Shown: positions 44,237-54,987, counted from the stretch's first letter. The stretch is DNA of 64,000 nucleotides from Arthrobacter sp. 9V (GCF_902506065.1 NZ_LR732912.1:218529-282528), one strand, 5' to 3'. Notes: generated from the sequence alone by a model not told the origin. Translations and numbers: made by a program.

Positions 44237-45628
44237 CTAGCACTCCACTACGTTGACGGCGAGGCCCCCACGGGAGGTCTCTTTGTATTTGGATTTCATG
44301 TCTGCGCCTGTCTCGCGCATGGTCTTGATGGCTTTGTCCAGGGAAACTTTGTGGCTGCCATCTCCGTGCAGGGCAAGGCGGGCGGCGTTGATGGCTTTGA
44401 CGCTGGCAATCGCATTGCGTTCAATGCAGGGTATCTGCACCAGCCCGCCCACGGGATCACAGGTGAGGCCAAGGTTGTGTTCGATGCCCACCTCAGCGGC
44501 GTTTTCCACTTGCTCAGGCGTTCCGCCCAGAACTTCGCAAAGCCCGGCGGCAGCCATGGAGCACGCGGAACCCACTTCACCTTGGCAGCCAACCTCGGCA
44601 CCGGAGATGGACGCGTTGATTTTGAACAGGATTCCGACGGCGGCCGCCGCCAGCAGGAACCGCACCACGCCGTCGTCGTTGGCTCCCGGAACAAACCTGG
44701 TGTAGTAGTGCAGCACGGCGGGCACAATACCGGCGGCACCATTGGTGGGCGCGGTGACAATCCTGCCGCCCGCGGCGTTTTCCTCGTTCACGGCCAAGGC
44801 GAAGAGGTTGACCCATTCCATGGCCAGGAGGGGGTCCGCTGAACTTGCTCCGTTCAGCTCGGCGTCGGTTTCCGAAAGCTTCTTGAACAACGACGGCGCC
44901 CGTCGCCTCACCTTCAAGCCTCCCGGGAGGATTCCCTCTGCAGCGCACCCGTTGTCCACGCATTCCTGCATGACGGCCCAAATGCCCAGCAGTCGTTCGC
45001 GGAGTTCCTCCTCGGAACGCCACACCAGTTCGTTGGCGAGCATAACGTCGGAGATGGACATGCCTTCGCGCTCGCAGATCGCCAAGAGTTGATCCGCCGT
45101 GGTGAAGGGGTACGGGAGATCGGTGTCATCGGCTACCACTTTGTCAGCTCCGGAGACGTCGCCGTCCACCACGAAGCCGCCCCCGATGGAGTAGTAGCTG
45201 CGCTCCCGCAGGACAGAGCCCGTATGGTCCAAAGCGCGGAACGTCATGCCGTTGGGGTGGGCCGGCAACGACTTCCGACGATGCAGGACCACGTCCTCGT
45301 CCCAGTTGAAGTCCACCCGGTGATTGCCGCCCAGGCGAAGTTCCGCGTCCAGTGCTGCGGCGGCCACCTGGTCATCGGCGGTGTGGGTGTTCACTGTTTC
45401 GGGGGATTGGCCTTGCAGCCCCAGCACCACGGCCTTGTCTGAGCCGTGGCCCCGGCCGGTGGCGCCCAGCGAGCCGAAAAGCTCAGCCTGGACGCGCACC
45501 GTAGCCGGAAGCTGGCCGGACGATTCAAGACCGTCCGTGAACTGCTTTGCCGCACGCATTGGGCCTACCGTGTGTGAAGACGACGGCCCAATGCCAACAG
45601 AAAACAGATCAAGCACACTTAGTGCCAT
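44237..45628 (-). CDS. sdaA: L-serine ammonia-lyase (iron-sulfur, single chain)
   Basis: A 463-residue serine dehydratase that converts L-serine to pyruvate and ammonia. The N-terminal beta domain starts [20 protein letters not shown]. The C-terminal alpha domain holds the cysteines expected for the [4Fe-4S] centre: [24 protein letters not shown] and VQIPCIERN. The start overlaps the soxG stop by one base (TAATG), so the genes are coupled. In this operon it drains serine made from glycine by GlyA into central metabolism. Confidence 0.96.
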   Translation of the reverse strand: MALSVLDLFSVGIGPSSSHTVGPMRAAKQFTDGLESSGQLPATVRVQAELFGSLGATGRGHGSDKAVVLGLQGQSPETVNTHTADDQVAAAALDAELRLGGNHRVDFNWDEDVVLHRRKSLPAHPNGMTFRALDHTGSVLRERSYYSIGGGFVVDGDVSGADKVVADDTDLPYPFTTADQLLAICEREGMSISDVMLANELVWRSEEELRERLLGIWAVMQECVDNGCAAEGILPGGLKVRRRAPSLFKKLSETDAELNGASSADPLLAMEWVNLFALAVNEENAAGGRIVTAPTNGAAGIVPAVLHYYTRFVPGANDDGVVRFLLAAAAVGILFKINASISGAEVGCQGEVGSACSMAAAGLCEVLGGTPEQVENAAEVGIEHNLGLTCDPVGGLVQIPCIERNAIASVKAINAARLALHGDGSHKVSLDKAIKTMRETGADMKSKYKETSRGGLAVNVVEC

Positions 45629-46272
45629 TAGGGGACCTCTGGGGAGGCGTACTCCCGCATGGCGTCAAGGAGCCAGCGTCCCAGGAAGTCGGCAAAGGAG
45701 GCCCGGGGAAAGATCCGGTAGGACTCGTCGGAGGCCTTCCAGAGCATCACCGGAATGTGTGCCAGCTCAGTGGAGACTGCCGTGCCTGCCTTGAAGACGC
45801 GGGGGTGCAAATCCAAGGCGCAGGTCTTCTCCAGGACTGCCCGGGCGTGGCTGCCGGAGAGCTCGAACGTGGTGCGGTTGGCGGACAGATCCACCACCTG
45901 GCCTGCGTCGTTGCCCAACGCCGTGGTCAAATCGCTGACCAGGGAGCCGCCCAGCGAGTTGTGGGCTTCCTCGGGTGCCACCACCAGGAACTCGGTGGGG
46001 CCAAGCCATAGGGTGTTGACTCCTCCTGCACCTGTCACCTCACCGCATGTGGCTGGCAAGCCGCCGGTCACTGACCCAACCCGGGCACCGGCGTCGGACG
46101 CGGGGTGAACCCGGACACCCACCATGGTCTGGTAGGGGATTTCGGTGAGCGTCACTGTCCCCGGCACGGAGCCGGAGGTGAAAGCGTCAGCCAGGTGTTC
46201 GGCCGGACTGCGGCGGGCACCCCGGACGCGGTTGACGTGTGCGGTTTCTGCTGGTGTTGCTGTTTCAGCCAT
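45628..46272 (-). CDS. soxG: Sarcosine oxidase gamma subunit
   Basis: A 214-residue subunit of heterotetrameric sarcosine oxidase. It is GCV_T/YgfZ-like, with [18 protein letters not shown] and [20 protein letters not shown], and [20 protein letters not shown] near the end. It packs against the folate domain of the alpha subunit. The ATG at 46272 lies inside the soxA end (8-base overlap) with GAAGGG upstream; a longer frame from 46317 lacks a good site. It ends at a one-base overlap with sdaA. Confidence 0.93.
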   Translation of the reverse strand: MAETATPAETAHVNRVRGARRSPAEHLADAFTSGSVPGTVTLTEIPYQTMVGVRVHPASDAGARVGSVTGGLPATCGEVTGAGGVNTLWLGPTEFLVVAPEEAHNSLGGSLVSDLTTALGNDAGQVVDLSANRTTFELSGSHARAVLEKTCALDLHPRVFKAGTAVSTELAHIPVMLWKASDESYRIFPRASFADFLGRWLLDAMREYASPEVP

Positions 46273-49210
46273 CTTTGCGGGTCCCTTCAGCATCGAAAAG
46301 TACGGTTTCGCCAACAACCACGTCCACCAATTGGTCTCCCAGCGAGGCCACCAGGGTCTCGCCGATGCGGTTGCGGCCGTTTTGAATCAGAGCCAGGGCG
46401 AAGGAACGGCCCAGTGCGGCGCTGTGGTAGCTGGAGGTCACAAATCCCTCCATGGGGACGGGACCGTTGGCCGGGTTGACCGGGATGCCCTTTTCCACCA
46501 GTTGCGTGCCTTCCGGCAACCTCAGCGAGTGGTCCACGGGGAGGACGCTGACCAGGTGCTTCCGGTCCTCGCGGCTTGCATCCTGCCGGAGGTAGGAGCG
46601 CTTGCCAATGAAGTCCTTGGCCTTGGAGACAATCCAGTCCATGCCGGCGTCCTGCGGAGTGACCGTGCCGTCGGTGTCCTGCCCCACGATGGGGTAGCCC
46701 TTCTCGGCGCGAAGGACGTGCATGGTTTCTGTGCCGTACGGGGTGATGTTGAACTCGGCACCTGCGGCTGCAACGGCTTCCCAGGTGTTCAGTCCGTACC
46801 AGGACGGGATGTTGATTTCGTAAGCCAGTTCACCGGAGAAGGAGATGCGGCAAACGCGTGCCTGCACTCCGGACGCCAGTGTGGTCTCGCGGAACGTCAT
46901 GAACGGGAAGTTTTCTGCCTCCAGTCCACCGTTTTCGGCGAGCTGGGGAGCAACCTTGGCGATCACGGCGCGGGACTTGGGGCCAACGACGGCTATGGTG
47001 CTCCACTGTTCCGTGACGGAGGTGCACACCACATCCAGTTCCGGCCACTCCGTCTGGTGCCACTCTTCCAGCCAGTCCAGCACCTTGGCTGCGCCGCCTG
47101 TTGTGGTGGTCATGAAGTATCGGTCCTCGTCCAGGCGAAGGGTCACGCCGTCGTCGAAGATCATGCCGTCCAAGGTGCACATCACGCCGTAGCGGGCAGA
47201 TCCGGGAGCGAGCTTCTTGAACGCGTTGGTGTACACGCGGTTCAGGAATTCGCCGGCGTCCTTGCCCCGGATCTCGATCTTGCCCAGCGTGGTGGCGTCC
47301 ATGAAGCCCACGGAATCGCGGACCGCTGCGCATTCACGCAGGACGGCCGTGTCCATGTCTTCCCCGGACTGCGGGTAGTACCAGGGGCGCTTCCACTGTC
47401 CAACATCTTCGAACAGTGCGCCCTGGGCTACGTGCCACGGGTGGATGGAGGTGACGCGGGCGGGGTCGAACAGCTCGCCTCGCTGGCGGCCTGCCAACGC
47501 TGCGAAGGCGACGGGGGTGAATGGCGCACGGTATGCCGTGGTTCCGATCTCGCCAACACCCGGGATGTTCTCAGCCCCGCCGAACTTCAGCGCCGCGGCG
47601 ATCACACCGATTGCGTTGACGCCGGACGTCTTGCCCTGATCGTTGGCCGTGCTGATGGAGGTGTACCGCTTGACGTGCTCCACGGACCGCATGCCTGCAC
47701 CGGTGGAGCGAAGGACGTCGGCTACGGACTGGTCGCGCTGGAAGTCCACGAAGTGGTGGTGCCACTCACCGGGCTCACCGCTCTGGCCGGGAACCAGCCA
47801 GAGCTGGCGGCTCGGTGCGCTTGCCTTGGGTGCCTGCAGCTCCACCGGGGTGGTTGCGGATTCGAAGCCGGCGGCGATGGACGCTGTTGCTCCCGCGGAG
47901 ATGCCCTCTGCCAGGCAATCCTGGAGTTCGTAGCTGCCACGGCCTGCGCCAACAACCTGCTGGTCGCGGACGGGGGCGGCGGGAATGAATGCTGCGAGCT
48001 CGTCATCCCAACGCAGCTTGCCTTGGCGCTGGCTGTGGAGGTGGACCACCGGGCTCCATCCACCGGAGACTGCAAGGAGATCGGCAGCCAGCTGTTCGAC
48101 GCCCGAGGTGAGTTCGCCGTCGTCGTTAATACTGCGGACGGTGACGCCACTCACGCGGCCATTCTCATCTGCGGACGTGTCAGCCACGGCGCTGCCGATC
48201 AGGACCCGGATACCGGACTCGACGGCGGCAGCGGCCTTCTCGCTGATTTGCGGACGGGCATCGACGACGGCGGCAACCGCCACGCCTGCTGCCTTCAGGT
48301 CCGCGGCAAGAGCGTAAGCGGAATCGTTGGTGGTGCTGATGACCACGCGCGAACCGGCCGCAACCGCGTAACGGTTCAGGTAGGTACGGGCAGCGGAGGC
48401 GAGCATGATGCCCGGGCGGTCGTTGTTCTCGAACACCAACGGACGCTCATGGGCGCCGGGAGCCAGGACAACCTGCTTGGCCCGGATGTGCCAAATGCGC
48501 TGGCGGGAAACACCCGAAGCTGCCGGAACGCTCAAGTGGTCCGTGCGGTTTTGGGCTGCGATGAAGTAGTTGGAGTCGTAGGAGCCAAAAGCCGTGGTGC
48601 GGTTCAGCACCGTGCATTCGCCGGCGGAAACCAGCTCGGCTTCCACGTCAGCAACCCATTCCAGGGCCGGCTTGCCTTCGATCTGCTCGGCAAGTTCCGG
48701 GGCGGTTGAGCCGGAGAGCAGCGAGCCGCCGAGTTCGGGTTGGTCATCGATCAGGATGACACGGGCCCCGGTGCGGACTGCTTCGCGGGCTGCTGCCAGG
48801 CCGGCGATGCCTCCACCCACCACCAGAACGTCCGTGTGGACGTACTTCTTGTCGTACTCGGCCTTGTCCTCGTTGGGATCCAGTTTGCCCAGGCCGGAGA
48901 GGAGCTCAATGTTCATGCCGTCCACCAAGGAAACTGCGGTGGCGGGAAGCATGGACTCGGCAACGTGTCCGCGGAAGCGGGGAGCGATCTTGACCAAGGC
49001 GTTGGACTCTTCCACACCTGCGGCCATGATGCCGCGGGGGCGGTCCTCATAGAGGGAGTTGCCGGCGTTGATGTGGCCGTTGGCCAGCAACGCCGAAGCG
49101 ATGGTGTCCCCCGGGTGGCCGGTAAATTCCTGGCCGTCCACCGTGAAGCGCCAGGAGATGCTGCGATCGATGCGTCCGCCGGTGGCGAGGCGTGCGTTCT
49201 TGCTGGTCAC
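46265..49210 (-). CDS. soxA: Sarcosine oxidase alpha subunit
   Basis: A 981-residue subunit. Residues ~13-95 form an Fer2_4-like domain without iron-sulfur cysteines ([20 protein letters not shown]). The NAD-binding Rossmann motif [20 protein letters not shown] begins near residue 130. The C-terminal ~380 residues (about 600-970) are an aminomethyltransferase-type folate domain ([39 protein letters not shown]). This domain takes the methyl-derived carbon to make 5,10-methylene-THF. The length is normal for the family. It starts three bases after soxD. Confidence 0.97.
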   Translation of the reverse strand: MTSKNARLATGGRIDRSISWRFTVDGQEFTGHPGDTIASALLANGHINAGNSLYEDRPRGIMAAGVEESNALVKIAPRFRGHVAESMLPATAVSLVDGMNIELLSGLGKLDPNEDKAEYDKKYVHTDVLVVGGGIAGLAAAREAVRTGARVILIDDQPELGGSLLSGSTAPELAEQIEGKPALEWVADVEAELVSAGECTVLNRTTAFGSYDSNYFIAAQNRTDHLSVPAASGVSRQRIWHIRAKQVVLAPGAHERPLVFENNDRPGIMLASAARTYLNRYAVAAGSRVVISTTNDSAYALAADLKAAGVAVAAVVDARPQISEKAAAAVESGIRVLIGSAVADTSADENGRVSGVTVRSINDDGELTSGVEQLAADLLAVSGGWSPVVHLHSQRQGKLRWDDELAAFIPAAPVRDQQVVGAGRGSYELQDCLAEGISAGATASIAAGFESATTPVELQAPKASAPSRQLWLVPGQSGEPGEWHHHFVDFQRDQSVADVLRSTGAGMRSVEHVKRYTSISTANDQGKTSGVNAIGVIAAALKFGGAENIPGVGEIGTTAYRAPFTPVAFAALAGRQRGELFDPARVTSIHPWHVAQGALFEDVGQWKRPWYYPQSGEDMDTAVLRECAAVRDSVGFMDATTLGKIEIRGKDAGEFLNRVYTNAFKKLAPGSARYGVMCTLDGMIFDDGVTLRLDEDRYFMTTTTGGAAKVLDWLEEWHQTEWPELDVVCTSVTEQWSTIAVVGPKSRAVIAKVAPQLAENGGLEAENFPFMTFRETTLASGVQARVCRISFSGELAYEINIPSWYGLNTWEAVAAAGAEFNITPYGTETMHVLRAEKGYPIVGQDTDGTVTPQDAGMDWIVSKAKDFIGKRSYLRQDASREDRKHLVSVLPVDHSLRLPEGTQLVEKGIPVNPANGPVPMEGFVTSSYHSAALGRSFALALIQNGRNRIGETLVASLGDQLVDVVVGETVLFDAEGTRKDG

Positions 49211-49212
49211 TT

Positions 49213-49557
49213 CTAGACTCCTTCCGAGGAGGTGGGTGCTGTGGAGCCGGAGATCGGGACGCCGGTGGTGGGGGCGCCGGGGGCAAGATCCGGGCGGGCT
49301 TGGCCCATGCCGTAGATGGAGTGAATCTCATAGCTCACGGTGTCGCGGAGCATGTTGAACCACTGGCGGCAACCGGTGCTGTGAACCCAGCGCTCGGCGA
49401 AGGTGCCCTTGGTGTTCTCGCGGTAGAACAGGTATTCAGCCCATTCACGGTCCGAGAGCTCGTTGGGGCTCTCCGGGTAGGCTACGTGCGCTTGGCCGCC
49501 ATAGTGGAATTCGGTTTCGTCGCGTGGCCCGCAGTTGGGGCATGAAATGAGGAGCAT
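49213..49557 (-). CDS. soxD: Sarcosine oxidase delta subunit
   Basis: A 114-residue subunit. The N-terminal [16 protein letters not shown] supplies two cysteines and a histidine for the structural zinc, completed by [13 protein letters not shown]. The last ~20 residues are Ser/Thr/Pro/Gly-rich ([19 protein letters not shown]) and longer than in the Corynebacterium enzyme, probably a flexible tail. It lies between soxB (17-base gap) and soxA. Confidence 0.96.
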   Translation of the reverse strand: MLLISCPNCGPRDETEFHYGGQAHVAYPESPNELSDREWAEYLFYRENTKGTFAERWVHSTGCRQWFNMLRDTVSYEIHSIYGMGQARPDLAPGAPTTGVPISGSTAPTSSEGV

Positions 49558-49574
49558 GTCTTTTCCTGTCCTGG

Positions 49575-50795
49575 CTAGTGGGCCACGGCTGCGGCGCCGT
49601 GTTCGTCGATCAAGGCGCCGGTCTCAAAGCGTTCCAGAGCAAACGGCTTGTTCAGCTTGTGCGGTGCGCCCGTGGCAATGGTGTGCGCGAAGGTCAGGCC
49701 TGCCGCCGGGGTGCCCTTGAATCCGCCCGTTCCCCAACCACAGTTGACGAACATGTTCTCCACCGGGGACAGGCCCACAATCGGTGAGGCATCCAAGGTG
49801 GTGTCCACAATGCCGCCCCAGGTCCGGAGCACGTGGGCCCGGGCAAAGATCGGGAAGAGCTCCACGGCTGCTGCCATCTGCTCCTCGATCACGTGGAACG
49901 ATCCGCGCTGGCCGTAGCCGTTGTAAGAGTCCACGCCGGCGCCCATCACCAGTTCGCCCTTGTGGGCCTGGGAGACGTAGACGTGCACGTGGTTGGACAT
50001 GACCACCGTGGGGTGGACAGGTTCGTGCAGTTCGGACACCAGCGCCTGGAGCGGGTGGCTCTGGATCGGCAGGCGGAAGCCGGCCATTTCCGCCAGGACC
50101 GAGCTGTGGCCGGCGGCGCAGAGGCCCACCTTTTCGGTGTTGATGTTTCCACGGGTGGTCTTGACGCCGGTGACGCGGTTTCCGTCCTTGATGAAGCCGG
50201 TCACTTCACAGTTCTGGATGATGTCCACACCCAGTTCGTCGCATTTGCGGGCGAAAGCCCAGGCAACGTGATCGTGCTTGGCGATGCCTGCACGCGGCTG
50301 GTACGTGGCGCCCATGACGGGGTAGCGGATGTTGTCGCTGATGTTCAGGATGGGGCAGAGTTCTTTGACCTGCTGCGGGTCCAGCCACTCAGCGTCCACA
50401 CCGTTGAGACGGTTGGCGCCCACGCGGCGAACGCTTTCGCGGACATCGCCCAGGGTGTGGGCCAGGTTCATGACGCCGCGCTGGCTGAACAGGAAGTCGT
50501 ACTCCAGCTCTTCCGGGAGGATCTCCCACAGCTTGAGCGCGTGCTCGTAGATTGCAGCGCTCTCGTCCCAGAGGTAGTTGGAACGGATGATGGTGGTGTT
50601 GCGGGCCATGTTTCCACCGGCCAGCCAGCCCTTTTCCAGGATGGCGATGTTGGTCATGCCGTGGTTCTTCGCCAGGAAGTAGGCGGTGGCCAGGCCGTGC
50701 CCGCCGCCGCCCACTATCACGGCGTCATAGCTTTTCTTCGGGTCCGGGTTGCGCCAGAGGAAGTCCGGGTGCTCGGGGAGGTGGTCTGCACTCAC
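49575..50795 (-). CDS. soxB: Sarcosine oxidase beta subunit (FAD/FMN)
   Basis: A 406-residue flavoprotein that oxidises sarcosine. The FAD-binding motif [19 protein letters not shown] is at residues ~27-45. His174 in [14 protein letters not shown] lies where FMN is covalently attached in the Corynebacterium enzyme (His173 there, without the initial Met). Reaction with O2 gives H2O2. The GTG start overlaps the glyA stop by four bases. No catalase gene is present in the window. Confidence 0.97.
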   Translation of the reverse strand: MSADHLPEHPDFLWRNPDPKKSYDAVIVGGGGHGLATAYFLAKNHGMTNIAILEKGWLAGGNMARNTTIIRSNYLWDESAAIYEHALKLWEILPEELEYDFLFSQRGVMNLAHTLGDVRESVRRVGANRLNGVDAEWLDPQQVKELCPILNISDNIRYPVMGATYQPRAGIAKHDHVAWAFARKCDELGVDIIQNCEVTGFIKDGNRVTGVKTTRGNINTEKVGLCAAGHSSVLAEMAGFRLPIQSHPLQALVSELHEPVHPTVVMSNHVHVYVSQAHKGELVMGAGVDSYNGYGQRGSFHVIEEQMAAAVELFPIFARAHVLRTWGGIVDTTLDASPIVGLSPVENMFVNCGWGTGGFKGTPAAGLTFAHTIATGAPHKLNKPFALERFETGALIDEHGAAAVAH

Positions 50796-52183
50796 TGGGC
50801 TGCTCCAATCAGTTCTGCTTCGGTTTCGGTTACGGCGCCATTGCCGTTGTTGGACAGGTGTGGGTAAAGCGGGAACTTCTCTGCCAGCGCGGTGACGCGG
50901 CGGCGAAGTTCGACGGCGGTGGTCTCGTCCAGGGTCACGTCGGCTTCGGTGCTGCCTGCTTCAGTGCCCGCTTTGGTGCCGCTGCTCGCTGCGGCGATCA
51001 ACGCCGTCGCAATGATGTCCGAGACTTCGGTGAAGTCCTCGGCCTTGAAGCCGCGGGCGGCGAGGGCGGGAGTGCCGATGCGCAGGCCGGAGGAAACCAT
51101 GGGCGGGCGGGGGTCGAAGGGGACGGCGTTGCGGTTGACCGTGATGCCGATCCGGTGCAGCGTGTCTTCGGCCTGCTGGCCGTTGAGGACGGAATGGCGG
51201 AGGTCGGCCAGGACCAGGTGGACGTCGGTTCCGCCGCTGACAACGGAGATGCCGGCTGCCGCTACGTCGTCCTGGAGGAGGCGCTGGGCCAGGATCTTGG
51301 AGCCTTCAAGGACGCGGACCTGGCGTTCCTGGAATTCCGGCTCGGCTGCCATCTTGAAAGCCACAGCCTTGGCGGCGATCACGTGCTCCAGCGGACCGCC
51401 CTGCTGGCCGGGGAAGACTGCGGAGTTAACCTTCTTGGCGATATCGGCGTCGTTGGTGAGGATCACGCCGCCACGGGGTCCGCCAAGGGTTTTGTGGGTG
51501 GTGCTGGTGACAATGTGCGCGTGGGGGACGGGGCTGGGGTGGAGTCCAGCAGCCACCAAGCCGGCGAAGTGGGCCATGTCCACCATGAGGTAGGCGCCCA
51601 CCAGGTCCGCGATCCGGCGGAATTCTGCGAAGTCCAACTGGCGGGAGTATGCGGACCAGCCGGCGACGATCAGCTGCGGCTTGCTTTCCAGCGCCAGGCG
51701 CTCAACTTCAGCCATGTCTACGGTGTGGGTGTCCTCGCGGACGCCGTAAGGAACAACCTTGTACAGCTTGCCGGAGAAATTGATGCGCATGCCGTGGGTC
51801 AGGTGCCCGCCGTGGGCAAGGTTCAGGCCCATGATGGTGTCGCCCGGGGTGATCAGTGCGTGCATGGCCGAGGCGTTGGCCTGGGCGCCGGAGTGCGGCT
51901 GGACGTTGGCGAACTCTGCGCCAAACAAGGCCTTCAAGCGGTCGATGGCCAGCTGTTCGATCACATCAACGTGTTCGCAGCCGCCGTAGTAACGCTTGCC
52001 CGGGTAACCCTCGGCGTACTTGTTGGTCAGCACCGAGCCCTGGGCTTCCATGACGGCCGTAGGAGCGAAGTTCTCAGAGGCGATCATTTCCAGCGTGGAT
52101 TGCTGGCGGATGAGTTCCTGGGCGATCGCCTGATCGACCTCCGGGTCCGCCTGTGCAAGCGGGCGGATCAGCGGTTCAACCAT
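50792..52183 (-). CDS. glyA: Serine hydroxymethyltransferase (sarcosine operon copy)
   Basis: A 463-residue PLP enzyme that joins glycine and 5,10-methylene-THF to give serine, so it consumes both products of sarcosine oxidase. The PLP lysine is about residue 231 in [28 protein letters not shown] and [20 protein letters not shown] are textbook family blocks. A Ser/Glu/Thr insertion near residue 415 ([17 protein letters not shown]) is unusual. The ATG at 52183 has AAGGAG at ideal spacing. It is the first gene of glyA-soxBDAG-sdaA-purU. A housekeeping glyA probably lies elsewhere. Confidence 0.96.
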   Translation of the reverse strand: MVEPLIRPLAQADPEVDQAIAQELIRQQSTLEMIASENFAPTAVMEAQGSVLTNKYAEGYPGKRYYGGCEHVDVIEQLAIDRLKALFGAEFANVQPHSGAQANASAMHALITPGDTIMGLNLAHGGHLTHGMRINFSGKLYKVVPYGVREDTHTVDMAEVERLALESKPQLIVAGWSAYSRQLDFAEFRRIADLVGAYLMVDMAHFAGLVAAGLHPSPVPHAHIVTSTTHKTLGGPRGGVILTNDADIAKKVNSAVFPGQQGGPLEHVIAAKAVAFKMAAEPEFQERQVRVLEGSKILAQRLLQDDVAAAGISVVSGGTDVHLVLADLRHSVLNGQQAEDTLHRIGITVNRNAVPFDPRPPMVSSGLRIGTPALAARGFKAEDFTEVSDIIATALIAAASSGTKAGTEAGSTEADVTLDETTAVELRRRVTALAEKFPLYPHLSNNGNGAVTETEAELIGAAQ

Positions 52184-52241
52184 GGTGTTCTCCTTCAAAG
52201 GCTTGTCTAGTGGCCGACTGTTAGGCAACTGATATATTAGA

Positions 52242-52255
52242 ACTATTGCCATAGT
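52242..52255. promoter_or_regulatory. Candidate GntR operator between glyA and gntR
   Basis: ACTAT-TGCC-ATAGT is a perfect 5-bp inverted repeat in the 152-base divergent region. The surrounding A+T-rich stretch (GATATATTAGAACTATTGCC) probably holds the promoters of both genes. Confidence 0.5.
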
Positions 52256-52335
52256 ATGTTGGAAATCACATAGTCGTCAACAAGTCCGTGGTAACTCATC
52301 CAGCAGACTGGGAATGCGACTAACGGGAGAGAGTA

Positions 52336-53007
52336 ATGAGCGCAGCACTCGAAGCACTGGAATCAGCTCCGCAGGGGACGTCCCTGGCGGAGAACGCCTA
52401 CCTGCTGCTGCGCGATCGGCTCATCATGTTGGACATCAAACCCGGCGACCCCATCAATGACGGCCAAATTGCCGCCGAACTGGGCATCGGCCGCACGCCC
52501 GTCCGCGAAGCCATCAAGCGCCTCGAAAGCGACCACCTCGTAGTGTCATACCCCCGTCGGGGCACCTTCGCCACCGGTGTGGACATCACCCAGCTCGCCG
52601 AAGTCTCCGAAATCCGCGAGCTCCTGGAACCCCTGGCCTCCAGGAAAGCTGCCCGCATGGCCAGCCCCGCCATGCGTTCCGAGCTCCGCGCCGTTGCTGC
52701 CGCCATTCGCGATCTTGAAGGCCAGGAAAATTCCTCCCAGGAACTCATGCGCTACGACATCCAGGTTCATAGGCTCATTTACAAAGCCTCGGCCAACGCG
52801 CACCTCGAAGACGTCCTCATCCGGTACGACAACCTCGCCACCCGCATCTGGTGCCACATGCTCGAGAAGATGCCCTCCGTCTCCGGGCACATCTCCGAGC
52901 ACGCCGAGCTCCTCACGGCCATTGCCGACGGCGACGAAGAGCACGCCGCCGAACTCGCCCTGCACCACGTAGTCAGCTTCGAAGAGACCATCCGCAAGGT
53001 CCTCTGA
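52336..53007 (+). CDS. GntR-family regulator, FCD subfamily
   Basis: A 223-residue regulator. The winged HTH is IAAELGIGRTPVREAIKRLE. The helical FCD ligand domain contains the metal-binding Asp and histidines (RYDIQVHRLIYKAS; ISEHAELLTAIADGDEEHAA; ALHHV). It is divergent from the glyA-sox operon with a shared promoter region, so it most likely controls sarcosine or glycine catabolism in response to a small acid. The ATG follows GGGAGAGAGTA. Confidence 0.92.
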   Translation: MSAALEALESAPQGTSLAENAYLLLRDRLIMLDIKPGDPINDGQIAAELGIGRTPVREAIKRLESDHLVVSYPRRGTFATGVDITQLAEVSEIRELLEPLASRKAARMASPAMRSELRAVAAAIRDLEGQENSSQELMRYDIQVHRLIYKASANAHLEDVLIRYDNLATRIWCHMLEKMPSVSGHISEHAELLTAIADGDEEHAAELALHHVVSFEETIRKVL

Positions 53008-53040
53008 CCGTCTCTCACATCCCGCGGGCTTTTTCTGATC

Positions 53041-53168
53041 GCTCGCGCACATCCCGCGTGTTTGGACGCGTCGCTCGCGCATATCTCGCGTGTTTGAACG
53101 CGTCGCTCGCGCATATCTCGCGTGTTTGAACGCGACGCTCGCTCATATCCCGCGTGTTTGAGCCGCGC
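53041..53168. repeat. Four tandem 32-bp repeats (minisatellite)
   Basis: Units starting GCTCGCGCAYATCYCGCGTG begin at 53041, 53073, 53105 and 53137, exactly 32 bases apart, with TTTGRACGCGTC completing each. A degenerate fragment precedes them and a partial copy (GCTCGCGCATATCCCGC) lies at about 53255. They occupy the first part of the 644-base gene-free gap 53008-53651. The middle of that gap (53170-53310) shows nothing else recognisable. Confidence 0.88.
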
Positions 53169-53314
53169 CGCCTTCCGGTGGCGGAGCCATCCTCTGCGCG
53201 CTCGCTCGTTCCTCGCTTAGACGCGCGCTGCCGGACAGCCCCGCCCCCTCCCGACGCTCGCGCATATCCCGCCTCACGGCATCGGGGCATAGTGGGCCGC
53301 CACGAAGCAAGGCC

Positions 53315-53346
53315 CGACGTCGATGCCGCGTTGGGTGCCGACGTCG
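53315..53346. repeat. Decayed copy of the CGACGTCGGCACCCA hairpin
   Basis: CGACGTCG ... TGGGTGCCGACGTCG keeps the complete right arm of the terminator at 20361-20394 and the outer eight bases of the left arm. It sits in the gap between gntR and creatinase. Confidence 0.5.
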
Positions 53347-53526
53347 AGCCTTTCGTCGCTCAAGTGCGAGAGCAGTGGGCTGAAGGGCTTGGGATGTGCG
53401 AGAGCGTCGGGACTATTCCTTGAGTGCAACGCAAATCCAATAAGCGCAACATAATTGACGCCTGTCCGTCGAGTCCCTCAGCGCGCTGGTTCCGGACAAT
53501 TTTGCGTGATTCCCTAAAGCAACCCC

Positions 53527-53582
53527 TTGACCTGGGTGCGGCCCGGGCATACTCTGATGCAACAATGTTGCGTTCAGCGCAA
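53527..53582 (+). promoter_or_regulatory. Creatinase promoter with overlapping IclR-like operators
   Basis: TTGACC (53527-53532) and TACTCT (53550-53555) at 17-base spacing form a plausible promoter. Directly downstream are two overlapping palindromes, GCAACAATGTTGC (53559-53571) and TTGCGTTCAGCGCAA (53568-53582). Another GCGCAACA lies near 53437. These are typical positions and shapes for IclR repression; the IclR gene follows creatinase. Confidence 0.6.
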
Positions 53583-53651
53583 CTATCAAGACTTAGGTGG
53601 TCGAGGAGTTATGCATCCTCTGCGACAGCCAACCCTTTGAAAGGAACAACC

Positions 53652-54908
53652 ATGACCATCACCCAGAATGAGGCCGTCAACGATGTGGCCAAGCTCGAGC
53701 GCACCAAGGTCCTCAACAATGGCGAAAAGGTCTCGCTGACCTTCTCTGACGCTGAATTCGAGCGCCGGCTCACCGGCCTCCGCAGCATCATGGCCGAGAA
53801 GGACCTCGACGCCGTTGTCCTCACCAGCTACCACTCCATCAAGTACTACTCCGACTTCCTCTTCACCTACTTCGGCCGCTCCTACGGCATGGTGGTCACC
53901 AAGGATGACACGGTCACCATTACTGCAAATATCGACGCCGGCATGCCCTGGCGCCGCAGCTACGGTGAGAACTTGGTGTACACGGACTGGCGTCGGGACA
54001 ACTACATCCACGCCATCCAGGAAGTACTGCGGAAGCGCGGGATCAACCCGCGCCGCATCGGCGTCGAAGATGACTCGCTGCCCCTGGACAACCGCAACAA
54101 GATCCAAGCCGCCTTCTCCGGAGCAACGTTGGTGGATGTGGCGCAGGCTGCGATGCGTCAGCGCATGATCAAGTCGGACGAGGAAATCGCGGTCATCAAG
54201 CACGGCGCCCGCATCGGCGACCTTGGCGGCGAGGCCATCCGCAACGCCATCACGGCCGGTATCACCGAGTACGAGGTTGCGTTGATTGGCACCGAAGCCA
54301 TGGTCCACGAGATCGCACGCACATTCCCGGACTCAGAAATCCGCGATACCTGGGTATGGTTCCAGTCCGGCATCAACACCGACGGTGCACACAACTGGGC
54401 CACCACCCGGAAGATCCAGGAACACGACATCCTGTCCCTCAACTGCTTCCCCATGACCAGCGGCTACTACACAGCCCTGGAACGTACCTTGTTCTACGGC
54501 GAACCGGATGCCCGCTCTTTGGAACTGTGGAACATCAACGTTGAGGTCCACAAGCGCGGCCTTGAACTGATCAAGCCGGGCGCCGTCTGCAAGGACATCG
54601 CATCCGAGCTCAACGAGATCTACGTCAGCCACGGTTTGCTGGCCAACCGCACGTTCGGCTACGGCCACTCGTTCGGTGTGCTGAGCCACTACTACGGACG
54701 CGAAGCAGGCCTGGAACTGCGCGAGGACATCGACACCGTTCTTGAACCGGGCATGGTGGTATCCATGGAACCGATGATCACGGTGCTCGATGGCCAGCCG
54801 GGTGCCGGCGGTTACCGCGAGCACGACATCCTGGTGGTGGGCGAGGACGGTGCGGAGAACATCACCAAGTTCCCGTTCGGCCCCGAGTACAACATCATCG
54901 GAGCCTAG
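53652..54908 (+). CDS. Creatinase (creatine amidinohydrolase)
   Basis: A 418-residue enzyme that hydrolyses creatine to sarcosine and urea. It has the pita-bread (M24) fold but the creatinase-specific active site: FQSGINTDGAHN at 237-248 with the catalytic His247, LNCFPMTSGYYTALERTLF, and SMEPMITVLDGQPGAGGYRE. The long block FGYGHSFGVLSHYYGREAGL is also as in Pseudomonas creatinase. Metal-ligand residues of the aminopeptidase relatives are replaced, as expected. The ATG at 53652 follows AAAGGAAC; the frame stays open upstream through the promoter. Its product feeds the adjacent sarcosine oxidase operon. Confidence 0.94.
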   Translation: MTITQNEAVNDVAKLERTKVLNNGEKVSLTFSDAEFERRLTGLRSIMAEKDLDAVVLTSYHSIKYYSDFLFTYFGRSYGMVVTKDDTVTITANIDAGMPWRRSYGENLVYTDWRRDNYIHAIQEVLRKRGINPRRIGVEDDSLPLDNRNKIQAAFSGATLVDVAQAAMRQRMIKSDEEIAVIKHGARIGDLGGEAIRNAITAGITEYEVALIGTEAMVHEIARTFPDSEIRDTWVWFQSGINTDGAHNWATTRKIQEHDILSLNCFPMTSGYYTALERTLFYGEPDARSLELWNINVEVHKRGLELIKPGAVCKDIASELNEIYVSHGLLANRTFGYGHSFGVLSHYYGREAGLELREDIDTVLEPGMVVSMEPMITVLDGQPGAGGYREHDILVVGEDGAENITKFPFGPEYNIIGA

Positions 54909-54987
54909 TGACCCGGCCGGTGGGCACAGCGTGGTGTCCACCGGCCGAACAGGCGGGGCGACCGCCGTCGAAATATCTCCAGCGAAA

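Noticed and set aside
46145..48709. A very long open frame on the plus strand opposite soxA
   Set aside because: It is the antisense shadow of a G+C-rich coding gene. It shows no family motifs, and soxA on the other strand is unambiguous.
52184..52335. Glycine riboswitch before glyA
   Set aside because: The 152-base divergent region is short and A+T-rich, and lacks the tandem glycine-aptamer signature; DNA-level GntR control fits better.
53041..53290. Possible CRISPR array
   Set aside because: The 32-bp units are directly adjacent with no unique spacers, and no cas gene is present.
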